Positions 54,949 through 63,492 of a stretch of 64,000 nucleotides of DNA are shown here, one piece after another; the first letter of the stretch is position 1, and the number at the start of each line of letters is the position of its first letter. A model generated the notes under the pieces. It saw only the letters and a program-made list of their open reading frames with translations. It made no database searches and was not told the origin of the DNA. Both the position numbers and the translations under genes were made by a program. Source of the DNA: Bacteroidota bacterium (GTDB lineage Bacteria > Bacteroidota > Bacteroidia > 2-12-FULL-35-15); contig JAJTCJ010000002.1 in NCBI GenBank assembly GCA_021323165.1, forward strand, positions 1 to 64,000, read 5' to 3'.

Positions 54949-56127
54949 ATGAACGCATATATAGTAGCAGGTTTCAGATCCGCAGTAGGCAAAGCCAACA
55001 GAGGCGGATTTCGTTTTACTCGTCCGGATGATCTTGCATCGGATGTTATAAAACATTTAATGGCAAGTGTACCAAACGTTGCACACGACCAGGTTGATGA
55101 TCTCATCGTAGGAAACGCTATGCCTGAAGCAGAACAAGGTTTGAACATGGCCAGATTGATATCACTAATGGCATTCAATACTGATAAAGTATCCGGAATG
55201 ACTGTTAATCGTTATTGCGCTTCAGGGTTGGAAACCATCGCTATCGCGGCAGCTAAGATCCATGCTGGTATGGCTGACTGTATTGTTGCAGGCGGTGCTG
55301 AAAGCATGAGCTTAATTCCGATGGGCGGCTGGAGAATTGTCCCTCATGCAGGAGTCGCACTGGCTCACCCTGATCACTACTGGGGAATGGGTTTGACAGC
55401 AGAGGCTGTTGCAAATGAATATAAAGTGAGCCGTGAAGACCAGGATGCTTTTGCATTCAATTCTCACATGAAGGCCATGAAAGCTATAAAAGAAGGTAAA
55501 TTCAAGAATGAGATCGTTCCTGTAAAAGTGACTGAGACTTATCTTGATGAGAATGAAAAAAAGAAAACGCGTGATTTTATTGTTGACACAGATGAAGGCC
55601 CTCGCGCTGATACAACACTCGAAGCACTTGCTAAACTAAAGCCTGTATTTGATGCAAAAGGAAGTGTTACTGCCGGGAATTCTTCCCAGACTAGTGACGG
55701 AGCTGCTTTTGTAATGATCGTAAGCGAAAAATTCCTTAAAGAAAATAATCTGAAACCTATAGCAAGAATGGTAAGCTTTGCTGCTGCCGGTGTTCCTCCA
55801 CGTATCATGGGAATTGGGCCTGTTGCAGCAATTCCAAAAGCATTAAAACTTGCCGGACTGAATCTCAATCAGATCGATATGATCGAATTGAATGAAGCAT
55901 TTGCATCACAATCTCTAGCTGTCTGCCGTGAATTGAACATCAACCAGGACATTGTAAATGTGAATGGTGGTGCTATTTCTCTCGGACATCCCCTGGGTTG
56001 TTCTGGTGCAAAACTGTCGGTTCAGCTTTTCAATGAAATGAAACGCCAGAATAAAAAATATGGTATTGTAAGTATGTGCGTGGGAACCGGACAAGGTGCT
56101 GCTGGAGTATTCGAAATGCTGAATTAA
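54949..56127 (+). CDS. fadA: Acetyl-CoA C-acyltransferase (thiolase)
   Basis: 392 residues, the normal thiolase length. The nucleophile Cys 90 is in [12 protein letters not shown]. The C-terminal catalytic motifs are [15 protein letters not shown] and [23 protein letters not shown] is also typical. It cleaves 3-ketoacyl-CoA with CoA to give acetyl-CoA and a shortened acyl-CoA. Third gene of the MarR-fad cluster. The start ATG follows the palindromic repeat by 15 bases. Cytoplasmic. The identity as a degradative thiolase follows from its neighbours. Confidence 0.94.
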   Translation: MNAYIVAGFRSAVGKANRGGFRFTRPDDLASDVIKHLMASVPNVAHDQVDDLIVGNAMPEAEQGLNMARLISLMAFNTDKVSGMTVNRYCASGLETIAIAAAKIHAGMADCIVAGGAESMSLIPMGGWRIVPHAGVALAHPDHYWGMGLTAEAVANEYKVSREDQDAFAFNSHMKAMKAIKEGKFKNEIVPVKVTETYLDENEKKKTRDFIVDTDEGPRADTTLEALAKLKPVFDAKGSVTAGNSSQTSDGAAFVMIVSEKFLKENNLKPIARMVSFAAAGVPPRIMGIGPVAAIPKALKLAGLNLNQIDMIELNEAFASQSLAVCRELNINQDIVNVNGGAISLGHPLGCSGAKLSVQLFNEMKRQNKKYGIVSMCVGTGQGAAGVFEMLN

Positions 56128-56205
56128 CAGCAGATTGAGGTTGGCGCATTTTTTTAATCAGACAAGAACGACAATTTAAAAAAAATTAATAAATATTCAG
56201 AAACA

Positions 56206-58014
56206 ATGGAAAACGTCAAAAACCCAACATCAACCATGTCAGCAGCAATAAAAGGAGGAGAATTCCTCATCAAAGAAACCCAAGCAAAAGACGTTTTTAT
56301 TCCTGAAGAGTGGAACGAAGAACAGCAAATGATCGCGCAGACATGCACAGATTTCCTGGCGCAGCACGTGTGGCCAAACCTTGATCGCATTGATGCACAG
56401 GAAGAAGGTCTGATGGTTGACCTTTTAAATAAAGCCGGTGAACTGGGTTTACTGGGAATTTCTATACCCGAAGAATTTGGAGGTTTTGGGAAAGACTTTA
56501 CAACTTCTATGCTTGCAACAGAGATCATGGGTGCCGGACATTCATTCGCAGTAGCTATTTCGGCTCATACAGGAATCGGTACTTTACCAATTTTGTATTA
56601 TGGAAATGCAGAACAAAAAGCTAAGTATATTCCGAAACTTTCAACGGGAGAATGGAAAGCAGCATATTGTTTAACTGAACCAAGTGCAGGTTCGGATGCA
56701 AATTCAGGAAAAACACGCGCTGTGCTTTCTGAAGATGGCAAACATTATATTCTTAACGGACAAAAGATGTGGATCACTAACGGTGGTTTCGCTGATATCT
56801 ATACTGTTTTCGCTAAAATCGACAACGATGATAATTTAAGTGCTTTCATCGTAGAAAAATCCTTTGGGGGAATTTCTTTAAATCCTGAAGAACACAAAAT
56901 GGGAATTAAAGGAAGTTCTACTCGCCAGGTTTTCTTTAATGATTGCAAAGTTCCGGTAGAGAATTTACTTTCTGAACGTCAGAATGGATTTAAGATCGCG
57001 GTAAATATTTTGAACCTGGGCCGTGTAAAGCTTGCGGGAGCAGCAATTGGCGGAAGCAAACAAACGATCACAAAATCTGTACAATATGCAAATGAGCGTC
57101 AGCAGTTTGGACGTTCTATTTCTAAATACGGTGCGATCCGTTATAAACTTGCTGAACAGGCAATCCGCGTTTATGCTTCTGAATCTGCGATCTATAGAGC
57201 AAGTCAGAACATTGAAGATGCGATCAAATCATTGATCACAGGGGGAATGGATGAAGCAAAAGCAAAGTTAAAAGGAGTTGAGCAATTCGCTGTTGAAGCT
57301 GCAATATTAAAAGTTCATGGTTCTGAAGTATTGGATTATGTTGTTGATGAAGGAGTTCAGATCTACGGAGGAATGGGTTACAGTGCTGAAGCTCCTATGG
57401 ACAGAGCCTACCGTGATGCGCGTATCAACCGCATCTTTGAAGGAACTAACGAGATCAACAGAATGCTTACAGTTGATATGATGTTAAAACGCGCAATGAA
57501 AGGCGAGCTTGATCTGATGGGTCCTGCTCAAAAAGTGGCAGCTGAATTAATGAGCATACCTGATATGAATTCCGATAACAGCGGTATGTTCTCTAACGAG
57601 AAAAAAGCTGTAGCAGGTTTCAAAAAAGCAGTCTTGATGGTTGCAGGAGCAGCAGTTCAGAAATTAATGACACAGCTTGCAAAAGAACAGGAAGTATTAA
57701 TGAACGTAGCTGATATGATCATTGAAACATACGTTTGCGAATCCGTTCTTTTACGTGTGGAGAAATTGATTGAAATGAAAGGTGAAGCTTCATGCAAGGA
57801 ACAGATCGATATGATGAAAGTTTATATTAATGATGCTGCCGACAGAATTCATAAATCAGGTAAGGAAGCGATCAACAGCTTCTCAGATGGAGATGAGCAA
57901 CGCGGAATGCTAATGGGCATGAAACGTTTCACTAAAACTGATCCGATCAACACAACTGAATTACGTAGAAATGTTGCTGCAAAATTGATAGCTGAGAATA
58001 AATATTGTTTTTAG
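56206..58014 (+). CDS. fadE: Acyl-CoA dehydrogenase
   Basis: 602 residues, longer than classical acyl-CoA dehydrogenases (about 380) because of a helical C-terminal extension (about 430-602), as in Bacillus FadE-type enzymes. FAD and substrate motifs are present: CLTEPSAGSDANSGKT, GQKMWITNGGFADIY, and the C-terminal block QIYGGMGYSAEAPMDRAYRDARINRIFEGTNE. This block carries the likely catalytic Glu. It performs the first, FAD-dependent step of beta-oxidation; electrons would pass to electron-transfer flavoprotein, which is not encoded in this window. Last gene of the cluster, followed by a terminator. Confidence 0.94.
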   Translation: MENVKNPTSTMSAAIKGGEFLIKETQAKDVFIPEEWNEEQQMIAQTCTDFLAQHVWPNLDRIDAQEEGLMVDLLNKAGELGLLGISIPEEFGGFGKDFTTSMLATEIMGAGHSFAVAISAHTGIGTLPILYYGNAEQKAKYIPKLSTGEWKAAYCLTEPSAGSDANSGKTRAVLSEDGKHYILNGQKMWITNGGFADIYTVFAKIDNDDNLSAFIVEKSFGGISLNPEEHKMGIKGSSTRQVFFNDCKVPVENLLSERQNGFKIAVNILNLGRVKLAGAAIGGSKQTITKSVQYANERQQFGRSISKYGAIRYKLAEQAIRVYASESAIYRASQNIEDAIKSLITGGMDEAKAKLKGVEQFAVEAAILKVHGSEVLDYVVDEGVQIYGGMGYSAEAPMDRAYRDARINRIFEGTNEINRMLTVDMMLKRAMKGELDLMGPAQKVAAELMSIPDMNSDNSGMFSNEKKAVAGFKKAVLMVAGAAVQKLMTQLAKEQEVLMNVADMIIETYVCESVLLRVEKLIEMKGEASCKEQIDMMKVYINDAADRIHKSGKEAINSFSDGDEQRGMLMGMKRFTKTDPINTTELRRNVAAKLIAENKYCF

Positions 58015-58041
58015 TCTTCAGTACGAATACACAAAGAAAAG

Positions 58042-58072
58042 GCACGCAAGGTTATACTTCGCGTGCTTTTTT
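58042..58072 (+). terminator. Terminator after acyl-CoA dehydrogenase gene
   Basis: GCACGC ... GCGTGC stem with a 13-base loop followed by six T residues. Confidence 0.75.
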
Positions 58073-58093
58073 ACGCTTATTAATTTTTAATCA

Positions 58094-59443
58094 ATGAAAC
58101 ATATAATTCATTTATTAATTCTTTTGTTTTTCAATCAGGCACAGGCTCAAAGAAAAGCTGCCTTCGTTAAATTTTTTGACCAAAGGCTTTGGTATGTGAT
58201 TGACGAAAAAGGACAACTTTTATATGATAAGGGATTTGATTTTATTGACGTTTCAGACAATGAAGAACTGAATATCGATAATGCAAAAAAGGTAGTTATT
58301 GCTTATCCTTCTGAAGGCATTTTTAGATTTAAGAAATTCAATACATATGGATATTATAATAATCAGTTCAGCGAAATTATTGAACCGCAATTTGAGGTTG
58401 CATTTGATTTTTCAGATAGTATTGCTGTTGTAGGAATTGAGAATGAGAGAAGATACATTGACCATAAAGGCAAGTATATTTCTGATAAAACGTTCTCAGT
58501 GGCAGAACAGTTTTCTAACGGTTATGGACTCGTTAATTACAAAGGACGCTGGCATTTTATAAATAAAAAAGGAATATTTCTGAATGAAAATGGTTTTGAT
58601 GACGCTTATGCATTTAAAAACGGCTATGCTGTTATTAAGAAAGATCGCAAATGGGGAATAATAAATTTAAAAGGTGAAATGGTTATTCCTGCTATGTATG
58701 ATGAATTAAAAAAACAGGGAGATGGTTTTATCGCATTTAAGCAAAATGGCAAATGGGGAATAATAAATTTAAAAGGTGAATTGGTCATTCCTGCTATATA
58801 TGATGAATTAAAAAAACAGGGAGGGGGTTTTATCGCATTTAAGCAAAATGGTAAATGGGGATTTATCAATTGGTCAAACAAAATAATCATAGAAGCGAAA
58901 TATAAAAATGTTGGGACGTTTAATGACGGGATAGCTGCTGTACAACCTGATAAATGGGGCTATATAGATAGTACAGGAAAAGCTGTGTCGGAGTTCATAT
59001 ACTCAGAGGCAGAAGACTGCAACGAAGGTGTAGCAGTAGCTTTAAAATATGGTCTGTGGGGAGCTTTAGATAAAACCGGCAAAAAAATTCTTGGTTTTAA
59101 CTATAATAAGATAATCAAATCTGAAAATGGTATTATTAGGTATAAAACAGGGAAAGGCTGGGGACTTGCTGATAACAATGGAAAAATTATCAAAGAACCT
59201 CAGTTTGCAAGAATAGGTGATTTCGAATATGATCTGGCCCTGGTTGAAATGGATGGAAGAATAGGATTCATTGATAAAGCAGGAGAATTAAAGGTACCAG
59301 CTATCTTTGTGAATGCTTTTGAATTCGAAAATGGTTATGGCAGGGTAAGAACAGATACTGACTGGCATTACATTGACAGATCAGGAAACTACCTATTTAA
59401 AACAAACCTGCGAATGGCCACAAGATATTTTTCAATAGAGTAA
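58094..59443 (+). CDS. WG-repeat (KWGxI) exported protein
   Basis: 449 residues with a signal peptide about 1-18 (AQAQ). The mature protein is built of about ten WG repeats (YIDHKGKYI, KWGIINLKGEMVIPA, KWGFINWSNKIII, KWGYIDSTGKAVSEF, GWGLADNNGKIIKEPQF). WG repeats form beta-rich solenoids whose function is generally unknown. Two neighbouring repeats are nearly identical at the DNA level (58649-58852), showing a recent in-frame duplication. Transcribed alone. Probably periplasmic or envelope-associated. Confidence 0.9.
   Translation: MKHIIHLLILLFFNQAQAQRKAAFVKFFDQRLWYVIDEKGQLLYDKGFDFIDVSDNEELNIDNAKKVVIAYPSEGIFRFKKFNTYGYYNNQFSEIIEPQFEVAFDFSDSIAVVGIENERRYIDHKGKYISDKTFSVAEQFSNGYGLVNYKGRWHFINKKGIFLNENGFDDAYAFKNGYAVIKKDRKWGIINLKGEMVIPAMYDELKKQGDGFIAFKQNGKWGIINLKGELVIPAIYDELKKQGGGFIAFKQNGKWGFINWSNKIIIEAKYKNVGTFNDGIAAVQPDKWGYIDSTGKAVSEFIYSEAEDCNEGVAVALKYGLWGALDKTGKKILGFNYNKIIKSENGIIRYKTGKGWGLADNNGKIIKEPQFARIGDFEYDLALVEMDGRIGFIDKAGELKVPAIFVNAFEFENGYGRVRTDTDWHYIDRSGNYLFKTNLRMATRYFSIE
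58649..58852 (+). repeat. Tandem 102-bp duplication inside WG-repeat gene
   Basis: Two adjacent 102-base units beginning AAATGGGGAATAATAAAT differ at six positions by my alignment. Each unit is 34 residues (KWGIINLKGE ... FKQNG). The third unit starts the same way but diverges quickly. Confidence 0.9.
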
Positions 59444-59459
59444 ATATTTTTTAAGATCA

Positions 59460-59570
59460 CGCTTTGGAGCTCACTCAAGACGCAAAGCACGTAAAGAAAA
59501 ACCGATAGTCAAACTATGGGTTTTCTTTTTAACTCTTCCTTTGCGAACTTTGAGCCTTTGCGAGAAATTT
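59460..59570. repeat. Palindromic intergenic repeat (CGCAAAG type) with terminator-like hairpin
   Basis: CGCAAAG-type sequence on the left (GACGCAAAGCACG) and its inverted counterpart on the right (CCTTTGCGAAC ... CCTTTGCGAG) flank a hairpin. The hairpin is AAAGAAAAACC-GATAG / CTAT-GGGTTTTCTTTTT at 59492-59530 and may terminate the WG-repeat gene. Confidence 0.65.
59492..59530 (+). terminator. Terminator-like hairpin in repeat
   Basis: AAAGAAAAACC-GATAG stem, loop TCAAA, complementary CTAT-GGGTTTTCTTT ending in T residues, 48 bases after the WG-repeat gene stop. Confidence 0.6.
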
Positions 59571-59594
59571 ATCCAACATTGAACAAAAATGAAA

Positions 59595-59602
59595 TATCTT
59601 TG
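59595..59602 (+). promoter_or_regulatory. TAnnTTTG -7 element, candidate leaderless ogt mRNA
   Basis: TATCTTTG ends five bases before the ATG at 59608. A TTG lies 13 bases upstream, which is shorter than the normal 19-21 spacing, so the -33 element is uncertain. Confidence 0.5.
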
Positions 59603-59607
59603 TACCA

Positions 59608-60102
59608 ATGGAACTCTACTTCGCATACTACTCCTCTCCCATCGGCCTGATTGAAATCAGCGGAAATGAAGATGGTATCGCGACTCTCTATTTTGTTGAT
59701 GAAAAGAAGAACGCTTCATCCAAAGTTCATCCATCACTCAAAGAATGTCTTCTACAATTAGAAGAATATTTCAAAGGACTCCGGAAAGAATTTGGCTTGA
59801 AACTCAATCCCAAAGGAACAGATTTCCAAAAAAGAGTTTGGGAAAAGTTGTATGCACTTCCTTACGGAAAAACAGTTTCTTATCTTGATATTTCCAGAAT
59901 GCTTGGTGATGCCAATGCTACACGTGCTGTAGGAAATGCGAATGGCAGTAATCCAATTTCAATTATTGTCCCTTGCCACCGCGTGATCGGAGTAAATGGG
60001 AAGCTTGTAGGTTATGGCGGAGGATTATGGCGTAAAGAATGGCTGCTTAATCACGAAATGGGCGCTGTGGTAGGTACCCAAACTAAAATGTTCCAGATCT
60101 AG
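59608..60102 (+). CDS. ogt: Methylated-DNA--protein-cysteine methyltransferase
   Basis: 164 residues. The active site is PCHRV with Cys 123. DNA-binding and substrate features are FQKRVWEKLYALPYGKTVSY, RAVGNANGSNP and GYGGGLWRKEWLL. It transfers the alkyl group from O6-alkylguanine to its own Cys in a single-use repair reaction. Standalone Ogt/AdaC size, no Ada regulatory domain. Its 3' end overlaps the convergent exported-protein gene by four bases. A -7 element five bases before the ATG suggests a leaderless message. Confidence 0.95.
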   Translation: MELYFAYYSSPIGLIEISGNEDGIATLYFVDEKKNASSKVHPSLKECLLQLEEYFKGLRKEFGLKLNPKGTDFQKRVWEKLYALPYGKTVSYLDISRMLGDANATRAVGNANGSNPISIIVPCHRVIGVNGKLVGYGGGLWRKEWLLNHEMGAVVGTQTKMFQI

Positions 60103-60575
60103 GGAGCATCTATCTTTTCGAGTTCTTCGAAAGAATCAATTTTCAGTTGTTTTTGTTTTTTCTTAACAGTATAATAAATGATAACTCCACCTTCAATATT
60201 TGTTGTGTCAACCTTTGTATTTTGAGGAGCACCAGGTCTGCCGCTGCCTCTTTGTTTCGTAATCCCAAATGTGACCAGGTAATTTCCTTTTCCAAGATCA
60301 TTGAATGAATCAAGCTTTTTATAATTAGGCGAAACCGCATTCGGATCATCCACTTTCACCATATTAAATTTTATAACCTGATTAGAGGAAGTACTTATCA
60401 GGGAATCTAACTTCCATTTTCCTTTTTTGCAATTGCTGAGAAGTATGGAATATGTTGTTGTTGAAGTCGGTGAAGCGCCATGATTAACTGTCTGCCTTGT
60501 TGCCTTTTTTAATTTAAGATCCTGGGCAGAAACAGTAGAGCTGATGATCAAAAATAAAAACAATAATTTCTTCAT
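60099..60575 (-). CDS. Small exported protein of unknown function
   Basis: I choose the ATG at 60575 (158 residues, MKKLLFLFLIISSTVSAQ signal peptide); the track start adds 15 residues. The mature part is beta-rich (TTTYSILLSNCKKGKWKLDSL, KGNYLVTFGITKQRG, GGVIIYYTVKKKQKQLKIDSF) and basic, with one Cys. I do not recognise the family. It is divergent from the PaiB-like gene with only 37 bases between start codons, and convergent with ogt. Confidence 0.75.
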   Translation of the reverse strand: MKKLLFLFLIISSTVSAQDLKLKKATRQTVNHGASPTSTTTYSILLSNCKKGKWKLDSLISTSSNQVIKFNMVKVDDPNAVSPNYKKLDSFNDLGKGNYLVTFGITKQRGSGRPGAPQNTKVDTTNIEGGVIIYYTVKKKQKQLKIDSFEELEKIDAP

Positions 60576-60612
60576 AATTCGTATTTTAGCTAAAGTTACT
60601 AATAAATCCAGC
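60576..60612. promoter_or_regulatory. 37-bp divergent promoter region
   Basis: Start codons of two divergent genes are 37 bases apart. Near-consensus -7 elements with one mismatch appear on both strands (TATTTTAG rightward, TAACTTTA leftward), overlapping around the self-complementary TTTAGCTAAA. The two promoters probably compete. Confidence 0.4.
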
Positions 60613-61221
60613 ATGTACATTCCACCATATTACCGTGAAGAAGACACATCAAAACTCATAGAATTTATGCAGGCGCATAATTTTGCAAATGTAATAAGTT
60701 CAGATAATAACAAACTTACAGCAACACATCTTCCTTTTGTTATTGAAGAACGTGAAAATAAAGTATTCCTTGTTTCACACATGGCAAAAGCGAATCCTCA
60801 ATGGCAAAGCTTTAATGAAAATGAACTGCTTGTTATATTCCAGGGGCCGCATGCTTATATTTCTCCTTCCAATTATGAAAAACAGCAGAATGTTCCTACC
60901 TGGAATTATATCGCAGTTCATGCTTACGGAAAAGCAAAGATAATTGATGATCCAAAAGAAGTATGGGATCTAATGGAAAGAACGATCCATGAATTTGAAG
61001 AGAAGTTCTTTGAACAATGGAAGAGCCTTTCACCCGAATATGTGAACGGAATGTTAAAAGCGATCGTAGCGTTCGAAATTGAAGTAACAAGAATGGATGG
61101 TAAGTTTAAGCTGAGCCAGAATAAAACAAAGAACGAGCAGCAGAATATTATTAAATCATTTGAAAAGAGTGATGATAGCACACAGAGGGAGATTGCGGAG
61201 GAGATGAAGAAGAAACAATAA
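60613..61221 (+). CDS. FMN-binding negative transcriptional regulator (PaiB-like)
   Basis: I choose the ATG at 60613 (202 residues, MYIPPYYREED), the typical start of the PaiB family; the track start adds 23 residues. Family blocks are ATHLPFVIEE, GHMAKANPQW-like VSHMAKANPQWQSF, FQGPHAYISPSNYE and VPTWNYIAVHAYG. The fold is a flavin-reductase-like split barrel. In Bacillus PaiB is linked to repression of sporulation and protease genes, but in other bacteria its role is unclear. Cytoplasmic, single gene. Confidence 0.92.
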   Translation: MYIPPYYREEDTSKLIEFMQAHNFANVISSDNNKLTATHLPFVIEERENKVFLVSHMAKANPQWQSFNENELLVIFQGPHAYISPSNYEKQQNVPTWNYIAVHAYGKAKIIDDPKEVWDLMERTIHEFEEKFFEQWKSLSPEYVNGMLKAIVAFEIEVTRMDGKFKLSQNKTKNEQQNIIKSFEKSDDSTQREIAEEMKKKQ

Positions 61222-61280
61222 GCAGTTAACCAGTAGGCAATTTGCAGTTGGCAATAATTGGAGTTCCAAAATTATAATAA

Positions 61281-61366
61281 CGGAGCGTCATTGCGATGAG
61301 GTACGAAGAAGCAATCTCACTCTATTATAAATGAGATTGCTTCGCTCCGCTCGCAATGACGCTCCG
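61281..61366. repeat. 86-bp palindromic intergenic repeat (GTCATTGCGA / GAAGCAATCTC type)
   Basis: Outer arms CGGAGCGTCATTGCGA and its exact complement (16 bp) flank inner arms GAAGCAATCTCA and its exact complement (12 bp). The sequence type is widespread as an intergenic REP-like element in many bacteria. It occupies most of the gap between the PaiB-like and TolB-like genes. Confidence 0.88.
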
Positions 61367-61383
61367 AAATAAAAATTTGACAA

Positions 61384-62265
61384 ATGAATAACACTCTTTT
61401 TATTTTTATGATTTTCATCGCAAAATCACTTTCCGCCCAGCTCCCCAGCACCGACATCTGGCTGCTCGACATTAAAACAGAAAAGGATTCGATCATATTA
61501 TCAAATCCAGTTAATGTAACGAATCGTCCTGGCTACGATAATCAACCGGGATTTTCTCCTGATGGGAAATATCTTTTATACACTTCAATAAGAGATGAAA
61601 AACAATCCGACATTTATAAATACGACCTGAAGACTAAAAAGATAAGTCAGTTTACAAATACTCCCACAACCAGCGAATATTCCCCTACTTTTATGCCTGA
61701 CGGAAAGAATATTTCTGTCGTGATGGTGGAACCTGATAGCACACAAAGACTTTGGAAGTTTCCGATAAAAGGTGGAGCGCCTTCCTTAATTATGGACAAG
61801 GTTGATTCGATTGGATATCATTGCTGGCTCGATAGTAATAATGTTGCTCTTTTTCTTATAACCAATCCCTTTCAATTAGTATTCACGAATATCCGAACTC
61901 AAAATTCGACATATGTTGTCCGTGATACTATTGCCAGAGGTATGAACCTGATCACAAACAATAAAAAAAGAGAATTCTTTTATTCTTATAAAGGAATTAT
62001 TTATTCCATCGGAGTTGATGAAAAAAACAAAAGCAATGGTGGCTGGTTTAAAAAATATGATGGAGAAGATTTCACTTTCTTAAATAACCAAACAATTACA
62101 ATGGCCGACAAATCAAGGATCTATATTAATAAATTCAGAACTTCTGAAAAACTTAAAGGTAACGCATGGCGGGAAGTAAAGGATCTGTCATTGATAGGCA
62201 TTAAAAAGATTACACGAATAGCTGTAAGTAAAGACGGAACAAAAATGGCCATCGTAGCCGAATAA
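61384..62265 (+). CDS. TolB-like WD40/PD40 propeller exported protein
   Basis: 293 residues, signal peptide about 1-18 (SLSAQ). PD40-type repeats are visible at RPGYDNQPGFSPDGKYLLYTS, TSEYSPTFMPDGKNISVV and KDGTKMAIV. This fits a short beta-propeller related to the TolB propeller. No Pal/Tol genes are adjacent, so it should not be called TolB itself. Probably periplasmic. Flanked on both sides by palindromic intergenic repeats. Confidence 0.83.
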   Translation: MNNTLFIFMIFIAKSLSAQLPSTDIWLLDIKTEKDSIILSNPVNVTNRPGYDNQPGFSPDGKYLLYTSIRDEKQSDIYKYDLKTKKISQFTNTPTTSEYSPTFMPDGKNISVVMVEPDSTQRLWKFPIKGGAPSLIMDKVDSIGYHCWLDSNNVALFLITNPFQLVFTNIRTQNSTYVVRDTIARGMNLITNNKKREFFYSYKGIIYSIGVDEKNKSNGGWFKKYDGEDFTFLNNQTITMADKSRIYINKFRTSEKLKGNAWREVKDLSLIGIKKITRIAVSKDGTKMAIVAE

Positions 62266-62275
62266 AAAAATAAAA

Positions 62276-62430
62276 ACCGCTGAGAGAAAAGGAGAAAAAA
62301 AGAGAACCGCAGAGAAATCTCAAAGCTGCTCATCGAAAAACTCCGCGGCCCTCTGCGATAACTCAGTGTCCTCTGCGGTAAAATAATCCAGAACCTTCCC
62401 ACATACTTCGACAAGCTCAGCATGACAACA
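62276..62430. repeat. Composite intergenic repeat (ACCGCAGAG and TTCGACAAGCTCAGCATGACA types)
   Basis: ACCGCAGAG at 62306-62314 is matched by the inverted CTCTGCGGT at 62371-62379, with a partial extra copy on each side. Next to it is CTTCGACAAGCTCAGCATGACA-like sequence, another motif recurring in Bacteroidota intergenic regions. No coding potential. Confidence 0.6.
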
Positions 62431-62449
62431 CACACATCACTGTATAAAA

Positions 62450-62902
62450 ATGAAACCCAAAACACCCTCACAAAACAATTATTTCATCAGTACAGAAAAA
62501 GAAAAACTGGATATTGATTTTATACATTCTTATCTCACCCGTTCCTATTGGGCAGAGCAAATTCCCAAAGAAGTTGTTCTGAAAGGAATAAGCAATTCAC
62601 TATGTTTTGGTGTGTACAATAATGATCTGCAGGTTGGTTTCGCACGAATCATCTCAGATTATTCAACATTCGCTTATCTTGCTGATGTATTCATTATAGA
62701 AGAAGAACGCGGTAAGGGCTTGTCAAAATGGTTAGTGGAATGTATTCTAAAACATGAACAACTTCAGGGATTAAGAAATTTTTGTTTACTGACTAAAGAT
62801 GCTCATAAATTGTATGAACGTTTCGGCTTTAAAAATCTGGAGAAGCCACAGAACTTTATGGCGATTAAGAAAGATAATTTTTATAAAAAAGAAAAGAATT
62901 AA
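62450..62902 (+). CDS. GNAT family N-acetyltransferase
   Basis: 150 residues covering one GNAT domain. The acetyl-CoA-binding strand-loop-helix is ADVFIIEEERGKGLSKWLVE, with the pyrophosphate-binding R-G-K-G. The C-terminal strand LLTKDAHKLYERFGFKN is typical. The substrate (small molecule or protein) cannot be told. Short GNAT proteins of this form are common in Bacteroidota. Convergent with the YkgJ-type gene, separated by 27 bases of CGCAAAGG repeats. Confidence 0.92.
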   Translation: MKPKTPSQNNYFISTEKEKLDIDFIHSYLTRSYWAEQIPKEVVLKGISNSLCFGVYNNDLQVGFARIISDYSTFAYLADVFIIEEERGKGLSKWLVECILKHEQLQGLRNFCLLTKDAHKLYERFGFKNLEKPQNFMAIKKDNFYKKEKN

Positions 62903-62929
62903 CCACAAAGGCGCAAAGGCGCAAAGAAA
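62903..62929. repeat. Short CGCAAAGG direct repeat between convergent genes
   Basis: CACAAAGGCGCAAAGGCGCAAAG: a tandem GGCGCAAA unit of the same CGCAAAG type as the larger palindromic repeats, filling the gap between two convergent stop codons. Confidence 0.55.
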
Positions 62930-63418
62930 TTAAGCCGGAAACTTCTTTTTCATTTCTTCCACTATTCCATATACAGCCGGACAAACTGCCGTATTCTTCA
63001 AAGTGAGATCCAGGATCTGGTGAAAACGCTTCCTGTTCGTATGAGGATATTCGCGGCAAGCGGTAGGACGGTCTTCATAAACAAGGCAATAATTTTCTGA
63101 ATCAAGGAAAGGACAGGGAGCAACATTCAAAACATAATCTTTGTCCTCATCGATATGAAGATACTTCGCAATAAAGTCCGAAGGCCGCATCTTCAAACGT
63201 TTTGAGATCCGGTCAATATCGCGTTCATAAAAGATCGGGCTGGTAGTCTTGCAGCAATTTGCGCATTTCAGGCAATCAGTCTTTTCAAAAGCTTCATCAT
63301 GCAAGCGATGCACAACATCATCGAGAGTATGAGGTTTCTTGCGCTTTAATTTATCAAACAGTTTTTTTGTTGAAGGCTCTGCTTTCTTTGCCTGGTGCTT
63401 CAATTGATCCAATTGCAT
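62930..63418 (-). CDS. YkgJ-type cysteine cluster protein (zinc/iron-chelating domain)
   Basis: I choose the ATG at 63418 (162 residues, MQLDQLKHQ); the track start adds 13 residues. The conserved cysteine set is visible: CLKCANCCKTTSP near the N-terminus, then APCPFLDSENYCLVYEDRP and ACREYPHTN. This is the CxxxCxxCC-type metal-binding pattern of the YkgJ/UPF0153 family. No signal peptide. The family's biochemical role is not settled. Confidence 0.9.
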   Translation of the reverse strand: MQLDQLKHQAKKAEPSTKKLFDKLKRKKPHTLDDVVHRLHDEAFEKTDCLKCANCCKTTSPIFYERDIDRISKRLKMRPSDFIAKYLHIDEDKDYVLNVAPCPFLDSENYCLVYEDRPTACREYPHTNRKRFHQILDLTLKNTAVCPAVYGIVEEMKKKFPA

Positions 63419-63492
63419 TATGCAAAAATACGGAAATTCCTTAGAAATCAGATACAATACTTACTTAAGACTATCAGAGGTGGCTTTGAGTA

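Noticed and set aside
61384-62265. TolB of the Tol-Pal system
   Set aside because: Only the propeller-type repeats match; it is shorter than TolB and has no tol or pal genes nearby.
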